NCBI GenBank assembly: GCA_017542915.1
Contig: JAFXWI010000033.1
Location: 1 to 7,995 of the forward strand
DNA: 7,995 bases
Direction: 5' to 3'
From: Paludibacteraceae bacterium
Lineage (GTDB): Bacteria > Bacteroidota > Bacteroidia > Bacteroidales > Paludibacteraceae
A program made the translations under genes and the position numbers. The first letter of the stretch is position 1. Each line of letters starts with the position of its first letter. Below, in pieces: positions 4,822-7,995 of the stretch. The notes under the pieces are model-generated. The model was given only the letters and a program-made list of their open reading frames with translations. It made no database searches and had not been told where the DNA came from.

Positions 4822-6989
4822 CTGTATTTTGGGAGTGTCCAGAGTTCGTCATCGACGATGAGTTCGAGGGCGTCAGCGTGATCGCGGATCTGCGCCATAA
4901 GCGGCAGGACGGTGTCGTGATAAGCGATCGCTTTGGAACGCTCGTCGGGCTGACGGTTCGCTTTATGACGCGCCTCGGTCATGCGCTCTACGCCTTCGAG
5001 AATAGCACCGGAGTGCTCCTCTATCTGCTTGATGATACTATAGTCCATGGCGTTGAGGGATGCCGTCTCGTCGGCGGAGAAGACTTGTTTCACCGCCAGT
5101 ACGTTCTGCAGCAGCATCGTCTGGTAGCGTTTGGCGGCAGGTAGCACATGGTTGACCACGAGGTCGCCCATCACACGGCTCTCGATCTGCAGTTTCTTGA
5201 CGTAGGTCTCCCATTTGACCTCACTACGGCTATGGAGTTCTGCCTCATTGAGCACGCCGGTCTTCTCGAACATACGGATGCTCTCCGGTGCTAAGTAACG
5301 GTCAATGACCACCGGCACACTCGTCTCGCAGTCCAGACCGCGTTTGGCAGCTTCGGTCTTCCACTGTTCACTATAGCCGTTACCGTCAAAACGGATCGCC
5401 TTGCAGGCAACGATATATTTCTTGATAACATCAAACAAGACGCGCTCTTTGGGTTCGCCTTTCTCGATGCGCTGATCGACCTCGTCCTTAAAGAGCATCA
5501 GCTGCTCCGCTACGGCGGCATTGAGGGCTAACATAGCGGCTCCGCAGTTAGCAGACGAACCCACAGCGCGGAACTCAAAACGGTTTCCGGTGAAGGCGAA
5601 AGGCGAAGTACGGTTGCGGTCGGTGTTGTCCAAGAGGATCTCCGGGATATTCGCCACACCGAGCTTCATCTCTTTCTTGGCATTGATGATGATCGCCTCT
5701 TCGGCAGTAGCGGACTCCAATTTATTGAGAACCTCGCTGATCTGTTTGCCGAGGAAGACGGAGATGATGGCAGGAGGCGCTTCGTTGGCTCCCAGACGGT
5801 GCTCGTTCGTAGCGCTCACGATAGACGCTTTGAGCAAGCCGTTATGACGATGCACCGCCATGAGCACGTTCACAAGGAAAGTGATGAACTGCAGGTTCTG
5901 GTAGGGGTTCTTACCCGGCGCCAAGAGGTTCACACCCGTGTTGGTCTGCATCGACCAGTTGCAGTGCTTACCGCTACCGTTGACCCCTGCATAGGGTTTC
6001 TCATGCAGCAGCACGCGGAAATGATGTTTCTCCGCCACACGCTCCATGATGCTCATTACGAGCAGGTTATGATCGTTTGCCAAGTTCACGTCCTCGAAGA
6101 TAGGTGCCATCTCGAACTGGTTAGGTGCTACTTCGTTATGCCTTGTACGGACAGGGATACCTGCCTTGAGGGCTTCGTACTCCAGATCGCGCATGAACGC
6201 CAACACACGTGCAGGAATAGCTCCGAAATAATGATCCTCCAACTGCTGGCTCTTGGCACTGTTGTGTCCCATGAGCGTACGACCGGTGAGCATCAGATCC
6301 GGACGGGCGTTATAGAGCGCTTCGTCCACCAAGAAATACTCCTGCTCCCACCCTAAGTTCGCGTGTACGTGTTTGACTTGTTTATCAAAGTACGCGCACA
6401 CCTCACGCGCGGCATGACAGAGCGCTGCCGTAGAGCGGATGAGCGGAGTCTTGTAATCGAGCGCTTCGCCCGTATAAGCCACAAACACCGTCGGGATACA
6501 GAGTGTGTCACCGATGAGGAAGACCGGAGACGAAGGATCCCACGTTGAGTAACCACGTGCCTCGAAGGTGTTACGTATACCACCGCTCGGGAACGAGGAA
6601 GCATCCGGCTCCTGTTGATAGAGACTGTCCCCGCTGAACTCCTCGATGAGCACGCCGTTCTTATCCAAAGTAAAGAACGCGTCATGCTTCTCTGCCGTGC
6701 CGCCCGTCAGAGGCTGAAACCAGTGCGTGAAATGCGTAGCACCGTGCTCTATCGCCCATTTACGGATACCGATAGCCACTACGTTCGCTATGTCGCGATG
6801 AATAGTACGACCGTTATCGACATCATCGAACAACTGATCCAATACCTCCTGCGCGATATATTCCTTCATTTTCTCGCGCGTGAACACATCGGTTGCGAAA
6901 TAATCCTTCACTTTGCCTTCGGGCACTGCCAAATCCACTGATTTATGCAAAAAAGCAGATTTCAACGCTTCAAAACGAATATTACCCAT
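4800..6989 (-). CDS. glnN: Glutamine synthetase type III
   Basis: This enzyme makes glutamine from glutamate, ammonia and ATP. Its 729 residues are the size of Bacteroides-type GSIII and far longer than GSI (about 470). Motifs in order are: THWFQPLTGGTAEKHDAF (88-105, type III signature), GWEQEYF (213-219, metal-binding glutamates), RHNEVAPNQFEMAP (284-297), NGSGKHCNWS (337-346, with the catalytic-site histidine) and NEHRLGANEAPPAIIS (395-410). RTSPFAFTGNRFEFRAVGSS follows further on. The protein ends in helical, type-specific sequence. GSIII forms large dodecamers in the cytoplasm and is not expected to carry the GSI adenylylation control. The start at 6989 lies 47 nt inside the predicted transcript and gives the expected N-terminus. 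It heads the operon and supplies glutamine to the GlmS encoded downstream. A perfect inverted repeat spans its stop codon. I see no frameshift or missing motif. Confidence 0.95.
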   Translation of the reverse strand: MGNIRFEALKSAFLHKSVDLAVPEGKVKDYFATDVFTREKMKEYIAQEVLDQLFDDVDNGRTIHRDIANVVAIGIRKWAIEHGATHFTHWFQPLTGGTAEKHDAFFTLDKNGVLIEEFSGDSLYQQEPDASSFPSGGIRNTFEARGYSTWDPSSPVFLIGDTLCIPTVFVAYTGEALDYKTPLIRSTAALCHAAREVCAYFDKQVKHVHANLGWEQEYFLVDEALYNARPDLMLTGRTLMGHNSAKSQQLEDHYFGAIPARVLAFMRDLEYEALKAGIPVRTRHNEVAPNQFEMAPIFEDVNLANDHNLLVMSIMERVAEKHHFRVLLHEKPYAGVNGSGKHCNWSMQTNTGVNLLAPGKNPYQNLQFITFLVNVLMAVHRHNGLLKASIVSATNEHRLGANEAPPAIISVFLGKQISEVLNKLESATAEEAIIINAKKEMKLGVANIPEILLDNTDRNRTSPFAFTGNRFEFRAVGSSANCGAAMLALNAAVAEQLMLFKDEVDQRIEKGEPKERVLFDVIKKYIVACKAIRFDGNGYSEQWKTEAAKRGLDCETSVPVVIDRYLAPESIRMFEKTGVLNEAELHSRSEVKWETYVKKLQIESRVMGDLVVNHVLPAAKRYQTMLLQNVLAVKQVFSADETASLNAMDYSIIKQIEEHSGAILEGVERMTEARHKANRQPDERSKAIAYHDTVLPLMAQIRDHADALELIVDDELWTLPKYRELLFIH

Positions 6990-7041
6990 ACTTTTGACGC
7001 TGTTTTTTGTTTTTAATCCGATTAAATTTCAAAATTCGCCG

Positions 7042-7073
7042 CAAAGGTACTGCTTTTTTTTGACATATGCAAG
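7042..7073 (-). promoter_or_regulatory. glnN: Promoter of the glnN operon
   Basis: On the minus strand CTTG (7073-7070), 20 bp, then TACCTTTG (7049-7042) is a perfect -7 box with a one-mismatch -33 box of the Bacteroidetes type. The transcript would start near 7036. The region TTGCATATGTCAA right at and after the -33 box closely resembles the divergent nqrA promoter. Confidence 0.75.
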
Positions 7074-7175
7074 AAAAAAGAGTATTTTTTTTAGAAATAA
7101 TTATTGTTTGCACTCAAAACCTTTATATGAAAGAAAAGAAAAAAAGCCCAAAAGGAGCGAATTTTCCGTTTTTTT

Positions 7176-7207
7176 CTTGCATATATGCAAAAAAAGTAGT
7201 AACTTTG
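7176..7207 (+). promoter_or_regulatory. nqrA: Promoter of nqrA, containing a 14-bp palindrome
   Basis: CTTG (7176-7179), 20 bp, then TAACTTTG (7200-7207) matches the -33/-7 pattern with identical spacing to the glnN promoter. TTGCATATATGCAA (7177-7190) is a perfect palindrome overlapping the -33 box and could be a regulator site, or be a sequence preference of these promoters. The transcript would begin near 7213 and carry a leader of about 105 nt. Confidence 0.75.
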
Positions 7208-7236
7208 CGCGCTTTTTGTGAAAACTAGTTTACTGG

Positions 7237-7281
7237 AGCATCTATAGCAACTAGAGCAACTAGTCCATCTAGAGCAACTAG
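7237..7281 (+). repeat. 9-bp tandem array in the nqrA leader
   Basis: Five contiguous units read AGCATCTAT, AGCAACTAG, AGCAACTAG, TCCATCTAG and AGCAACTAG. They lie in the untranslated leader of nqrA, about 25 nt past the predicted transcript start. CTAG steps, which are usually rare in bacterial genomes, recur at each unit end. The role is unknown. Confidence 0.8.
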
Positions 7282-7318
7282 AAATCAAACAAAATCAATA
7301 ATAATTAATTAACATTTT

Positions 7319-7995
7319 ATGCAAACGATCAAACTGAAAAAAGGTCTGGACATTCCTTTTGAAGGAACTGCGGCAGAGACGCTGGGTAGCGTTCGTCGGC
7401 CGGAGGTCTTTCATATCGTGCCCGACCAGTTCGCCGGCATCACTCCCAAACTGGATGTCAAGGTCGGCGACCGTGTGAAGGCGGGTAGCCCGCTCTTCCA
7501 CGACAAAGCGTTTGAGAGCTTGTTCTTTACCTCGCCTGTCTCGGGTGAAGTCAAAGAGATCGTGCGCGGTGAGCGACGTAAGATCATGTCCATCGACATC
7601 CTTGCGGACAGCGTCATCGAGTATGAGCATTTTGACACCGCAGGCGATGTGAAAGAGCTGCTGCTGAAAAGCGGCCTCTGGGCATTGATGAAGCAGCGTC
7701 CGTACGACTGCATCGCTCTGCCGAACAAGACTCCTCGTGCTATTTTTATTTCGAGTTTTGACAGTGCGCCTTGTGCTCCGAACTACGAGTGGGTGCTCAA
7801 GGGTCAGTTGCCTACCTTACAGGCGGCTGTCTCCGCGCTGGGCAAGATCGCGCCGGTATTCATCGGCATCAAGGGTGGCGCTAAAGCTACTGAGTTCCGC
7901 GAGTTGAAGGACTGCACCCTCTATGAGGTCTATGGTCCCCACCCTGCCGGAAACGTAGGCGTACAGCTCAACAACCTCGCGCCGCTGGCTAAGGG
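7319..7995 (+). CDS. nqrA: Na+-translocating NADH:quinone reductase subunit A, N-terminal part (cut by the right edge)
   Basis: NqrA is the cytoplasmic-side, quinone-interacting subunit of the six-subunit Na+-NQR, which oxidises NADH, reduces quinone and pumps sodium across the inner membrane. The 225 complete codons seen start with MQTIKLKKGLDIPFEG, the family opening. Next come FHIVPDQFAGITPKLDVKVG, a lipoyl/biotinyl-like hairpin segment (VGDRVKAGSPLFHDKAFESL, then FTSPVSGEVKEIVRGERRK), SGLWALMKQRPYD and GPHPAGNVG (206-214). No signal peptide or membrane span is present, as expected for NqrA. The ATG at 7319-7321 matches the family N-terminus, and no Shine-Dalgarno site precedes it. In other Bacteroidetes nqrA leads an nqrABCDEF operon, and the remaining genes probably follow beyond the edge. 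The gene is divergent from glnN and shares promoter architecture with it. Confidence 0.93.
   Translation, partial: MQTIKLKKGLDIPFEGTAAETLGSVRRPEVFHIVPDQFAGITPKLDVKVGDRVKAGSPLFHDKAFESLFFTSPVSGEVKEIVRGERRKIMSIDILADSVIEYEHFDTAGDVKELLLKSGLWALMKQRPYDCIALPNKTPRAIFISSFDSAPCAPNYEWVLKGQLPTLQAAVSALGKIAPVFIGIKGGAKATEFRELKDCTLYEVYGPHPAGNVGVQLNNLAPLAK

Larger units (their letters stand above)
6990..7318. other. Divergent intergenic region between glnN and nqrA
   Basis: This 329-bp AT-rich stretch carries two outward-facing promoters (7042-7073 minus, 7176-7207 plus), a 9-bp repeat array (7237-7281) and an AT-rich nqrA leader. The middle part, 7074-7175, is A/T-homopolymer-rich and holds nothing I can name. 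No riboswitch, RNA gene or credible small gene was found. Confidence 0.6.

Noticed and set aside
5799..6356. Long plus-strand reading frame opposite glnN (185 codons)
   Set aside because: It is antisense to a fully conserved glutamine synthetase, has no family features, and arises from the GC-rich codon pattern of the true gene.
7125..7229. Small plus-strand frame starting MKEKKKSPKG across the nqrA promoter
   Set aside because: It runs through the -33 and -7 boxes, so it could not be translated from that promoter. Its composition reflects A/T homopolymers.

Overview
The window looks like chromosomal DNA of a member of the Bacteroidales. Four signs point there. Promoters follow the Bacteroidetes -33/-7 pattern (TTTG, about 20 bp, TAnnTTTG) and Shine-Dalgarno sites are lacking. 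There is a type III glutamine synthetase of the Bacteroides kind, a Bacteroides-like diaminopimelate dehydrogenase, and an NQR sodium pump. The order and genus cannot be fixed from the sequence alone.

Layout. 1-378 (-): N-terminal part of a secreted protein with a clear signal peptide, running off the left edge. 379-649: intergenic, with two consecutive stem-loops that pair fully only as minus-strand RNA. 650-1188 (-): a two-gene toxin-antitoxin module, a PIN-domain toxin behind a 45-residue unrecognised partner, with its own promoter. 1270-1352: AT-rich spacer with A-tracts 10 bp apart. 1353-1386: terminator. 1424-6989 (-): likely one transcription unit in the order glnN, a four-helix-bundle gene, glmS, ddh. 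6990-7318: divergent promoter region. 7319 onward (+): nqrA, cut by the right edge.

Metabolic logic. GlnN fixes ammonia into glutamine, GlmS uses glutamine to make glucosamine-6-phosphate, and Ddh aminates tetrahydrodipicolinate to meso-diaminopimelate. The unit therefore joins ammonia assimilation to the nitrogen-containing precursors of peptidoglycan. NqrA, read the other way, belongs to the Na+-translocating NADH:quinone reductase.

What stands out is a set of short tandem arrays with units of 7, 8, 9 and 10 bp. Seven-bp arrays fill all three gaps of the operon and also lie inside the ddh reading frame. An 8-bp composite array is present twice inside glmS, in the same frame, adding two matching peptide inserts between conserved domains. 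A 9-bp array sits in the nqrA leader. The four-helix-bundle gene is bracketed by inverted 7-bp arrays, and removing that block would leave a normal 35-nt gap between glnN and glmS. It therefore looks like an inserted cassette, resembling the ORF-bearing intervening sequences known from 23S rRNA genes. This is inference and needs comparative data.
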